Shown one piece after another: positions 54,451 through 64,000 of a stretch of DNA of 64,000 bases. The notes beneath the pieces were generated by a model. That model did not search any database. It saw only the letters and a list, made by a program, of their open reading frames with translations, and was not told the DNA's origin. The stretch is taken from positions 180,001 to 244,000 of the forward strand of contig JAFEMH010003621.1 in assembly GCA_022495995.1 (NCBI GenBank). Direction: 5' to 3'. The position numbers were made by a program, and so were the translations under genes. The first letter of the stretch is position 1. Every line of letters begins with the position of its first letter. Origin of the DNA: Adenophora triphylla var. japonica. Taxonomy: Eukaryota; Streptophyta; Magnoliopsida; Asterales; Campanulaceae.

Positions 54451-55380
54451 AAAATTAATGGATGAAGATCTAGTGGGGGTTGATTGTGCTTGAAATTTGA
54501 TGTAGAAAAATTGGAGGGACAAACATCAACAACTATCTTTAGCATGTCATATACCTATGTATATGGCTGTCAATTATTTTATAATTGCTATAATAAGTCT
54601 CTTTTAATTTTTAAATCATTCGCGTATATATATGAATTAATTTGTTTGTTCAAAATATGTCCTTACATCCCAATCCAAAAATATTCAATATAATATTACC
54701 AATAATTAGCAATGAAAGTAATATTTTATCTAAAAAATAAATTATACAAACTAAACCAAAATATAATAAACATATTATGTAGGCGCGCATGGTAAAGATC
54801 AATTTTGATCATGTAATAAAACAATCAATTCATGGTTACCTCAAAACCTGTGAAAAATATGTTGTACATTATAATGGTCATTGTATGATGTGCGTAATAA
54901 TCATACATATCGATAGGTCAATTAGTAAAATTCACTTTATGATAATAATTTATCATACTCTCAATTTCTATCAAATTTGCTATACTTTTTCAATTGTAAT
55001 ATAGGTTTATAAAAACTATTTTAAGAAGGGATGGAGATAATAGGTTGTAATATTAGAAGAGTGGATCACATTATGATCATTACATTATTACAATGTTGAA
55101 ACTTTAAATGTGTCGATTTTAATTAAGATAACATGTATGCATCTGTTTTATGATTGTTTGTATATAGTATTGTATAAAATTAATTTATGAGATGCAATTT
55201 TATCCCTACTACACCATTGATGTTTGAATTGTTTTTCTCGACTATTTTGGACTATTTTGTACGATTGTCAAGATTTTAAGGTACCACGTATGCATCAATT
55301 TTGTATGATAAAAGATAGATATAATTATTCAAATGCCAAAATATTTTGAAAATATATTATTGAAGCAAGAAAATCAATAA
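54451..55380. other. AT-rich region, no gene seen
   Basis: Short frames at 54484-54693 and 54789-55004 have no recognisable motif. I do not call them genes. Confidence 0.5.
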
Positions 55381-56133
55381 GGGAAAATTGCAAATTGATG
55401 TCCCGTGTTTTACACACATTTGCGATCCCCAATCTTAGAGTTAAAATGTGTCAATCAAATCAGCCACCTATGTTTATCAATTCGTTGCAATGTGGTGTAA
55501 GAACTAACAAATCATTAGTTTTTTTTAAGAAATGAAACACGTGCGTGCAACACAAATGAATTATAAAGGGGCATTTTTGTTATTTTGCAATGGATTGGGC
55601 AAATGTGAGTCAAACACAGGTTACTCATAAATTTTTCTATTGCCACATTTAAGTATAAAAAATTAAATTATTTTAAAAATACTATTATGTTTGAAATACT
55701 TTTTAGAGTAACATTTCATCATTTATTATTTGAATATATAATTTATAATGTTAATTAAATCAATATACGACAAACTAATATTATCAAAATAGTGTTCTAA
55801 ATAATTAATTAATTTAAATAAAATGTACTACTAATAAAATAAAACACATTTCACTAATTTACCCTACAAAAAGAAAAAATATCCCTTTAAAGCGAATTGT
55901 CACTCTCAATAATAAATAAAACACATTATTTAAATTGCTAAAATGACAAAAATACCCCTTTTAAAGTCATGTGTGATGCACAAGGGTTCAATTATGTCAA
56001 AACTAACTATTTGTTAGATTTTACACCAAATAGTAACAAATTGACAAACATAGGTGGTTGTTTGACATGTTTTAACTCTTAGGTTGAGATTGAACTTGTG
56101 TAAAGCTCAGACAACCAATTTTGCGATTTGCCC
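55381..56133. mobile_element. Second MULE-type inverted-repeat element
   Basis: The arms 55381-55580 and about 55935-56133 are diverged inverted repeats (GGGAAAATTGCAAATTG against GGGCAAATCGCAAAATTG; a shared CCACCTATGTTT). The flanks AATCAATAA (55372-55380) and AATCATTTA (56134-56142) match at 7 of 9 bases. It is older than the element at 46816. No coding content is seen. Confidence 0.7.
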
Positions 56134-56730
56134 AATCATTTAACTTGGTTCTAAAGCATGTTTTAGGCTACAAAACTTGTTGCGAGAATCTCAACCGAAG
56201 ACACATGTTATTTGAAACTTGGTAAAGTGAATTACTAAACTTTTTTGGGTACTCTTTTCAATACTCACTATATTCAAAAATCTTGAAACATTCACAATCT
56301 CACTTGATTAGGAGTCGCCATACAAAGCGTTAATTCATTATCTCACCAAATTGTTTTGAATAGAAAAAATGTCATTATATGTTAATTTTTTTTAACTTTT
56401 CGATAGTTATCTCATCAAAATATATGACATTTTAAAAAATTCAAATCATAGTTGAATTGATTATTAATGTACTACCTCCATCCCAAAATTAATATCCAAC
56501 AATTTTCAAATTTTCTCTTGTATAAAATAAGGCAACTAAATATTGCTCAAGGGTGAAGCATTATCCTAACAAAAGTATATTTGAAGGAAAAATAAATCAT
56601 TATCGATAATTTTTAAAATCTAATATAAAAATATCTTTATTTTGAAATCTATTGGCTTATCCGTTGAACTCATAATTGCTATAAGAATTGATGATAGTCG
56701 ATGGTAATTGATAATTTTTGAAAGGTCCTG
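56134..56730. other. AT-rich spacer
   Basis: A lone Stowaway left end (TACTACCTCCATCCCAAAATT-like, near 56470) is visible. No gene is seen. Confidence 0.5.
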
Positions 56731-57047
56731 TATGCTTTAATCAGATTGAAAGGTTAGGCAGTTACGGTTTGACAGCTGAGGTGAAATCTTAGCTGTCAGA
56801 TATTAACTGGTTTCAAAGACAAGTGTTTAAATGTGCAGCGGAATAATAAGTGTTAAAATAATGTAAAGACAAGTGAATAGTGTATGTGTGTGTGTGTTGT
56901 GTGATAATACCAATTGAACACAAGGAATTTTAAGGTGGTTCAGAGTTCACTCCTCCTACGTCCACCCTCACTGTCAACCTTGACAAGTGAGATCAATCCA
57001 CTTAAATATAGTTCCCTTTAAGATATACAAAGGATTGGATAGGCAAG
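56731..57047. repeat. LTR fragment of another Copia family
   Basis: GCAGCGGAATAATAAGTG, AGGTGGTTCAGAGTTCACTC and CTCCTACGTCCACCCTC in this order are typical of plant Copia LTRs. It is interrupted at 57048 by the next element. A TG microsatellite is at 56884-56900. Confidence 0.5.
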
Positions 57048-58594
57048 TGTTGGGTTTCGAGGGTCTATGCGCAGCGGAATAATGCAAATTAACTCGAAAA
57101 ACCCGGAGCCCTAGGATCCGTTCTAGATGATTAATTAAGAAGAATGATTTAGAATTACTAACCTTGTGTGCTTTTGTCGTTGATAAACGCGATCTAACTC
57201 CAGATTGTTAATCTTGTGAATCCTCGATGAACGACCAATGAATCACGAACGAAAGATCTTGAATAGCGAAGATCCTCTATGTGTATCTACGCGATGAACG
57301 AACCCTAGAACTCTTCTAGGTGGATTGCTAGATCCTTGATTGAAACTCCTCTCAATCGATGAAGATATATGGAATTGAATGGTTTGATTTCTCAATTCAC
57401 AATTGAAAATCTCTCCTTTTTGTGTTTCTCTAAACCGAAAAACATGGAATGACTGCTAGGGCAACTAAGGGTTTGTATTTATACGTTATAAATAAAAGCC
57501 CTTTGCAAAACCCTAATTTTAAGTCAAATTCGCGTCAGTCCAGCGCCGACGGGATGACTCGTCCCCCAGGGCACGAGTCGTCCCCTTGCCACGATGCTCT
57601 GATTCTGGCGTCCCCTTTAAGGGGAATAGTTGGTTCAAGCCAGGGCACGACTCGTCCCTAGGGGCACGACTCGTCCCCATGGGCACGAGTCGTCCCTCAG
57701 GACTATGTCTCTGAATCATTCGTCCCAGGCCAAGGGAATAGTTAGTTCAGGCCTGGGGACGAGTCGTCCCCTGAGAACAAAACCTTCATATTCTTCATTT
57801 TTGACAATTTGTTCGATGCGTGTGACCCCATAGGACTATATTAAGTTGGCAATGAGTTCGATCACATTGATCCTCATAAGACATGAGCGGACTCTAGCAA
57901 GCCATCATGTCTACCCAAATAATATAATGCAAAGTTCGATTTCCTATATAGAACATATCACAATCCCATTGTTACACGATGTTATATTGAAAATGAGTCA
58001 TGGTCCACGTCAAGTCATGGTCCACGTCAACTCATATTGTTCAATGCTTTCTCGTTACTAAGTAAATTGATCAATCGAATGATATTAATCACATTAATTC
58101 ATTCGGGCATGGCCATGCACTACATCAATCTTACTTACGAGTGGCCTAGCAAACATCTCTCTTTACGAGGGACAAATTTCCATCTTGATTTATCATTCTT
58201 CCCAACAATAATCATATCATGCCAATAATAGCCCTTATTGTTATCCGGTTAAAGACAACGTTAAACTATATCAAACATAGTATTCATCGAGTGGAAGACG
58301 ATGATAATCTCAGGTCCAAGAATATCAATGATATAACTATATGAGATTTATTTATGACATACGACCATGACATAAATCTAATAATGGGTCAAGTCCAATA
58401 CCTTGTTCTCTAACAAGTACCCATGAATCTAATGTGCATCTCCATGCATATAATCATCGCATGATTATCCATTAGACTTCATACTAGTGCTTCATAAGTA
58501 CTAGGGACACGATTATTAAAGTAAACATGCAAACACATATAATAATCAAAGAAATAATCTCTTATATAAATGAATAAATGACATTACAAATAAG
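57048..58594 (-). repeat. 3' LTR of Copia element (edge deleted)
   Basis: It starts TGTTGGGTTTCGAGGG. Similarity to the sister LTR stops near 58594. The expected final CACCAACA and the following polypurine tract are absent, a deletion of roughly 80-100 bp. A minus-strand TATAAATAC is at about 57473-57481. Confidence 0.85.
57541..57775. repeat. Cluster of ACGAGTCGT palindromes in LTR
   Basis: About eight copies of (GG)CACGA(G/C)TCGTCCC lie in both senses. The best is GGGGACGAGTCGTCCCC (57755-57771), an 8+1+8 palindrome. TTCAAGCCAGGG and TTCAGGCCTGGG spacers are also repeated. The 5' LTR cluster resumes at about 63940, where GGGACGACTCGTCCC is perfect. Confidence 0.8.
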
Positions 58595-61500
58595 TCTATC
58601 TTTATATCCATGGACCTAACATGACCATCATGTTTAGCTCGTGGAAAAGGCTTGGTGAGAGGGTCCGAAATGTTGTCATCCGTTGGTACCTTGCATATCT
58701 TGACATCCTCCCTTTCACAGATTTCTCGAATGAGGTGGAAACGTCTCAAAATATGTTTGGATCGTTGATGTGACCTTGGTTCTTTTGCTTGGGCAATAGC
58801 ACCATTATTGTCACAATAAAGCTCTATCGGGTTAGTGATACTCGGAACGACTTCTAAGTCACTAACGAACTTCTTGATCCAAACCGCCTCCTTAGCTGCA
58901 TCCGATGCTGCTATGTACTCGGCTTCGGTTGTAGAATCAGCAACAGTGCTTTGCTTGGAACTCTTCCAACAAACAGCACCTCCATTTAGCATAAACACAA
59001 ACCCAGATTGCGATCTAAAGTCATCTTTGTCGGTTTGGAAGCTTGCATCTGTGTAACCCTTTACAACCAGATCATCTTCCATTCCTCCAAATATCAAGAA
59101 TACATCCTTAGTTCTTCTCAAGTACTTAAGAATATTCTTGACTGCTATCCAATGGTTCTCACCAGGATCAGACTGGTATCTACTCGTCGCGCTTAAAGCA
59201 TACGAGACATCGGGTCTAGTACATAACATGGCATGCATGATAGACCCAATTGCCGAAGCATATTGAATATCACTCATCCTCTTTCGCTCATCATTTGTCT
59301 TAGGACAATGAGTCTTGCTAAGAGTAATGCCATGTCCCATTAGCAAGTTCCCTCTCTTAGAATTTTCCATGCGGAATCTTCTAAGGACCTTGTCAATATA
59401 TGTACCTGACTCAAACCAATCATCCTTTTTGATCTATCTCTATAGATCTTGATACCAAGGATATAAGCCGCTTCACCCATATCTTTCATTGAGAAACATT
59501 TTCCTAACCAGGACTTGACAGTCTCAAGTGCAGGAACATTGTTTCCAATGAGCAAGATGTCATCGACATATAACACCAGAAATAGAACTATGTTCCCACT
59601 TATTTTCTTGTATACACAAGGTTCATCTTCATTTTTTATGAAGCCAAACTCTTTGACTGATTCATCAAAACGTAGATTCCAGCTCCGGGAAGCTTGCTTC
59701 AATCCATAAATGGATCTCTGCAACTTACATACTTTATTAGAATTCTTTGGATCGACAAACCCTTCAGGCTGTATCATGTATACATCCTCAAGTAGGTTTC
59801 CATTAAGAAACACTGTTTTGATGTCCATTTGCTATATCTCATAGTCGTAATATGCGGCTATGGCAATTAGGATTCTAATAGACTTAAGCATTGCTACGGG
59901 CGAAAAGGTTTCATCATAGTCAACGCCATGAATCTGCCTATACCCCTTAGCAACAAGCCTAGCCTTATAAGTATGTACCTTCCCATCCATGTCGGTTTTC
60001 CTTTTGAAAACCCACTTGCACCCTATGGTTTTTACACCTTCAGGTGGATCAATCAAGTTCCAAACTTGATTATCGTACATGGATTTGATCTCGGATTCCA
60101 TGGCTCCTAGCCACTTGTCCGAATCAGGAGTGGACATCGCCTCTTGATAGGAAGTAGGTTCATCATTCTCAATGATTTCTACTTCGTTACTTTCCGTCAT
60201 GAGAAATCCATATCTCTCAGGTTCGGATCGTACCCTATCCGATCTGCGAAGAACTTGTGTATCTTGAACCGGTTCCACAACAGCTTGTGAATTTGGTTCC
60301 GTCTCTACTATTGTCTCTATGTCATTTTCGGGTTCTTGAAATTCTTCAAGATCAATTTTACTCCCACTAGTTTCTTTAGAGAGAAACTCTTTCTCTAGAA
60401 AGACACCATGTCGAGCAACAAATACTTTGTTCTCGGATCGGTTGTAAAATTGATATCCTTTCGTTTCCTTAGGATAACCAACGAAAATACATTTATCGGA
60501 TCTGGGTGCAAGCTTATTTTCAGAAACTAATTTCTTCACATAAGCTTCACATCCCCAAATCTTCATGAAAGATAAACTAGATTTTCTTCCATGACACATC
60601 TCATGTGGGGTTTTAGGAGCCGATTTAGTAGGGACCTTATTAAGTGTGAAAGCAGCTGTTTCCAGTGCATGTCCCCAAAAAGAAATAGGAAGGTTAACTT
60701 GACTCATCATCGATCGAACCATATCTAATAGAGTTCGATTTCTCCTCTCGGACACACCATTCCATTGTGGTGTTCCGGGTGGAGTAAGTTCTGAAACAAT
60801 TCCACAACTTTTAAGATGATCGTCAAATTCTTGGCTTAAATATTCACCACCTCGATCGGATCGAAGTGTTTTAATAGTTTTGCCAAGTTGATTTTGTACT
60901 TCATTTTGAAATATTCTAAATATCTCAAATGCTTCACTTTTGTACTTCATCAGATAGACATAGCCATATCTTGATAAGTCATCAGTGAATGTTATGAAGT
61001 ACCGAAATCCTCCCATAGCAATGCTATTCATTAGTCCACATACATCAGTATGTATGAGAGCCAATAAATCACTAGCCCTTTCACTACTCTTAGTAAAAGG
61101 TGCTTTAGTCATCTTGCCCAATAAACAAGATTCGCAAACATCATATGATTCATAATCATATGAGTCTAAATATCCATCTTTATGGAGTTTAGAGATGCGT
61201 TTCTCATTTATGTGCCCAAGACGGCAATGCCATTTATATGTGTCATTCACATTATTTGGTTTGGATTTCTTATTTACATGATAGATATTATCAACATTAT
61301 TTTCAACATCCAAGACATAAAGGCCATTAAAAGAATGAGCAATACAGTAAAGCACATCATTCAAATAAATGGAAAATTTCTTATTCTCAATAAGAAAACG
61401 ATAACCTTCATTGTCTAAACAAAAAATGGAAATAATGTTTCTGCTCAAATCCAGAACATAATAACAGTTATTCAAAACTAAAATTAATCCGCTAGGTAAA

Positions 61501-61610
61501 GTGACTTCGTAAGTCCCTACGGCCAATGCAGCAACTCTTGCTCCATTTCCAACCCGTAGATCTACTTCACCCTCTTTGAGCAACCTTCTATTCTTTAGTC
61601 CACCGCACAT
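58546..61610 (-). pseudogene. pol: Copia pol (integrase, RT, RNase H), three lesions
   Basis: From 61610 to 59832 a 592-codon frame carries the pre-integrase His/Cys block (WHCRLGHINEKRIS, then CESCLLGKM), and integrase with Asp in IHTDVCGL, Asp in LRSDRGGEY and Glu in NGVSERRNRTLLD. RT starts with GCKWVFKRKTDMDG. A TAG at about 59832-59834 ends it; TGG is the family codon there. The same frame continues to 59340 with LYVDDILL. A frameshift near 59405 leads to 59370-58546 with RNase H blocks GYTDASFQ, STTEAEYIAAS and LYCDNNGAI. A further frameshift at about 61600 separates it from gag/protease. Only these three defects are seen over 4 kb. Confidence 0.92.
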
Positions 61611-62538
61611 TTAGGCAAATGTGAGATCCACATCCGGTATCTAATACCCAAGAACTAGAAGTAGAAAGTAAAATATCTATCACATAGATACTGGAAGTCA
61701 TGTCAATCTCATTGCCCTTCTTCTTCAGCCCTTCCTGATACAGCTTGCAGTTACGCCTCCAATGCCCAGTTTCCTTGCAATGGTAGCATACCGCATCCTT
61801 TTGGGATTTGGGTTGAGGCTTCTCAACAACGGCAACCTTTGCCTCCGGTTTAGCAACTCTTGCTTTAACCTTAGGTTTCTTGAACCCTTTTCCTTTATTC
61901 ACCATCAACACTTGATTGGTTTTCTTGGCTATACTGTTCTCTGCATTCTTAAGCATCCCATGCAATTCAGACAGAGTCTTATTCATCCCATTCATGTTAT
62001 AATTCAGAACAAACTGATTATAACTTTCAGGGAGTGAATGTAGTATCATATCCGTAGCCAGCTCTAACTGGATAGGATATCCAAGCCTCTCAAAGTGTTC
62101 GAGGTGACCCTTCATTATCAACACTTGAGGCCCAACAGGTTGTCCTTCAATCATCTTGCATGAATGAAGAGCCTTCATAGTGTCAAACCTTTCCTGACGT
62201 GCTTGCAACTGGAAAATTTCCTTCAAATGATTTTCCAAATCATAAGCTTCCATGTGTACAAGGTCCTTCTGAAGAGCCTTACACATGGTAGCAAGCATCA
62301 AGTAACCAACATCAATAGAATCATCCACATGTTTCGTATGTTGGTCCTTTTCAGCTTTAGTTGCATTAGCAGCAGGCTCGGGTGGAACGGGTCCATCGAG
62401 AATGTACAACTTCCTTTCCTGTTTGAGAACAATTCCCAAATTGGGGATCCAATCCACATAGTTGTTGCCATTCTCTTCCAACTTGTCCTTCTCAAGGACT
62501 AATCGCAGTGACAGATTTTGATTAGTGTTAACAGCCAT
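61588..62538 (-). pseudogene. gag: Copia gag and protease
   Basis: The start is placed at ATG 62538 (MAVNTNQNLSLRLVLEKDKL), the family's usual Gag beginning. An in-frame ATG 33 bases upstream lacks family support. The Gag (UBN2-type) domain spans about residues 15-200. A basic linker is followed by a perfect CCHC zinc knuckle, CYHCKETGHWRRNC, at about residue 260. The protease start WVLDTGCGSHIC with the DTG triad is at about residue 305. The frame is lost 10 residues later by a single shift into the pol frame. The gag part itself looks intact. Confidence 0.9.
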
Positions 62539-63431
62539 TGATCTACAAAGATATGCAACAAATATGAACACATATAAGTACCAATTTCATTTAAGAGATT
62601 AATTAACGTATTTCACAAATACTCCCACTAAATTATATAACCTTGTTATATAATCATGCATAATATAATTTAATAGGCTAAGACCCAACTTTAATTTAAT
62701 TTCAAGTCGGCTATGGCACGACTGCTCAAAATTAAACTAAAAAGGTAGATAACATTTATCAATCATATCAATATATGACTCTTAGATCCTTTATGAGATT
62801 ATAGACATCATATGTCACATGTTTCAATCCCATCTTATGCCTTAGGCCCAAAACTGTTTTGATAGCCTAATTGAGTTCAACCATTTTAAACGTATAGCAA
62901 TCACCGTTTGCTCATCTTGATCATACAAAGATAGAATCAATGTACCTCGCTGTGGCGTAGGCTACATGAAACTATCCGTGTACTCACAAGTGTTTAAACA
63001 TGGGTTGCATAAACAAACTCAAATTTCAATGAAGGTTCAATTTTCATGTTTATCAATTAACATGGCAAGGTTGATTCATGAAAATTATATGAGCATAATT
63101 ATGAACATGGAATGATGCCACACAAATCATATTTGGTTTGTAATTACTAGTACGCGGCCACGTGATCCAAATTTATCCCACACTTCTATCGAAGTGCCTG
63201 TGGGGATGTTTTTGGTGTCCAGCCCATATACTAAGTAATATTCAAGACCCATATTCTAGATTAATCACATTAATCAAATAATTCAATTCACAATCATGGT
63301 ATATCAAAATATACAATTACTTCCATAAGCAATTCTCATATAAAATCATGTTCTAAATCATATTCATCATGAAAATTCACATAATCACATTACATAATTA
63401 TCATGATTATCTAATATAAACATCATGAACG
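62539..63431 (-). other. Leader of Copia element
   Basis: No coding region is supported. It is AT-rich sequence between the primer site and gag, as is usual for this family. Confidence 0.6.
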
Positions 63432-63432
63432 A

Positions 63433-63445
63433 GGCTTTCATACCA
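63433..63445 (-). other. Primer binding site of Copia element
   Basis: On the minus strand this reads TGGTATGAAAGCC, one base inside the LTR. It is a variant of the Met-tRNA site. Confidence 0.88.
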
Positions 63446-63446
63446 C

Positions 63447-64000
63447 TGTTGGGTTTCGAGGGTCCATGCGCAGCGGAATAGTGCAAATTAACTCGAAAAA
63501 CTCGGAGCCCTAGGATCCGTTCTAGATGATTAATTAAGAAGAATGATTTAGAATTACTAACCTTGTGTGCTTTTGTCGTTGATAAACGCGATCCAACTCC
63601 AGATTGTTGATCTTCTGAATCCTCGTTGAACGACCAATGAATCACGAACGAAAGATCTTGAATAGCGAAGATCCTCTATGTGTATCCACGCGATGAACGA
63701 ACCCTAGAACTCTTCTAGGTGGATTGCTAGATCCTTGATTGAAACTCCTTTCAATCGATGAAGATATATGGAATTGAATGGTTTGATTTCTCAATTCACA
63801 TTTGAAAATCTCTCCTTTTTGTGTTTCTCTAAACCGAAAAACATGGAATGACTGCTAGGGCAACTAAGGGTTTGTATTTATACGTTATAAATAAAAGCCC
63901 TTTGCAAAACCCTAATTTTAAGTCAAATTCGCGTCAGTCCAGCGCCGACGGGACGACTCGTCCCCCAGGGCACGAGTCGTCCCCTTGCCACGATGCTCTG
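63447..64000 (-). repeat. 5' LTR of Copia element, partial
   Basis: It starts TGTTGGGTTTCGAGGG and is truncated by the window end inside the palindrome cluster. Confidence 0.93.

Larger units (their letters stand above)
57048..64000 (-). mobile_element. Nearly intact Copia retrotransposon (minus strand), runs off window
   Basis: The 3' LTR is 57048-58594. The body has RNase H, RT, integrase, protease and gag on the minus strand (58546-62538). An 0.9-kb leader and a Met-tRNA primer site follow. The 5' LTR starts at 63447 and leaves the window. The two LTRs agree at about 96-98% by eye over the overlapping 550 bp. Pol is disabled by only two frameshifts and one in-frame stop, so this is the best-preserved element here. 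The outer edge of the 3' LTR and the polypurine tract are missing compared with the sister copy at 38888. It is inserted into an LTR fragment. Confidence 0.92.

Noticed and set aside
54484..55004. Two frames of about 70 codons
   Set aside because: AT-driven composition, no motif, no supporting context.

Overview
The window is repeat-dense nuclear DNA of a flowering plant, probably a eudicot. The evidence is AT-rich sequence, CACTA transposase fragments of the plant type, Stowaway-type MITEs with CTCCCTCCGTCCC ends, Ty1/copia elements primed by initiator-Met tRNA, and Tat/Ogre-type Ty3/gypsy elements. I see no convincing host gene, rRNA or tRNA gene. Almost everything assignable is a transposable element, and nearly all coding regions are broken.

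Layout. (1) 1-1247: AT-rich flank with a Copia LTR remnant at the left edge. (2) 1248-11563: a complete 10.3-kb Sirevirus-like Copia element (+), target duplication CTATT, with gag, protease, integrase, RT, RNase H, an extra env-position ORF and several polypurine tracts. (3) 11569-13560: flank plus an antisense Copia gag/protease remnant. (4) 13564-38887: an En/Spm (CACTA) DNA transposon (+) whose 5' terminus and two gene remnants are visible. It is split by two Tat-type gypsy elements: 14851-21079 (+, duplication CAAAG, with an antisense ORF) and 24418-37641 (-, duplication ATGGT, a gag plus large tandem arrays where pol should be). (5) 38888-42860: 3' half of a Copia element (-) cutting the CACTA gene. 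(6) 42857-43000: a scrambled patchwork junction. (7) 42989-46290: a tandem LTR-internal-LTR-internal-LTR array of a small TRIM/LARD-like element (+). (8) 46291-57047: AT-rich sequence with two Mutator-like inverted-repeat elements, three intact Stowaway MITEs, a palindrome-rich foldback element, two long microsatellites and an LTR fragment. (9) 57048-64000: a nearly intact Copia element (-) whose 5' LTR runs off the window.

The most interesting signal is not a protein. Each well-preserved LTR-element family here carries its own small palindromic or hairpin motif in several copies. In the TRIM-like LTRs three tandem hairpins (nine copies in all) keep a TGGATT loop while stem bases change in compensating pairs. 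In the Tat/Ogre-like LTR four hairpins around CCATGGA have co-varying stems. In the Sirevirus a GATGTG...CACATC-N6-CACATC module, nearly always with a 12-bp period, recurs through LTRs, coding and non-coding parts. The related Copia LTRs carry clusters of ACGAGTCGT-type palindromes. These look like cis-acting RNA structures or binding sites and deserve a computational test.

Chronology can be read from the nesting: CACTA insertion and a tandem duplication in it; later a MITE and the two gypsy insertions; then Copia and TRIM insertion with local rearrangement. All calls come from reading the sequence; no database search was possible.
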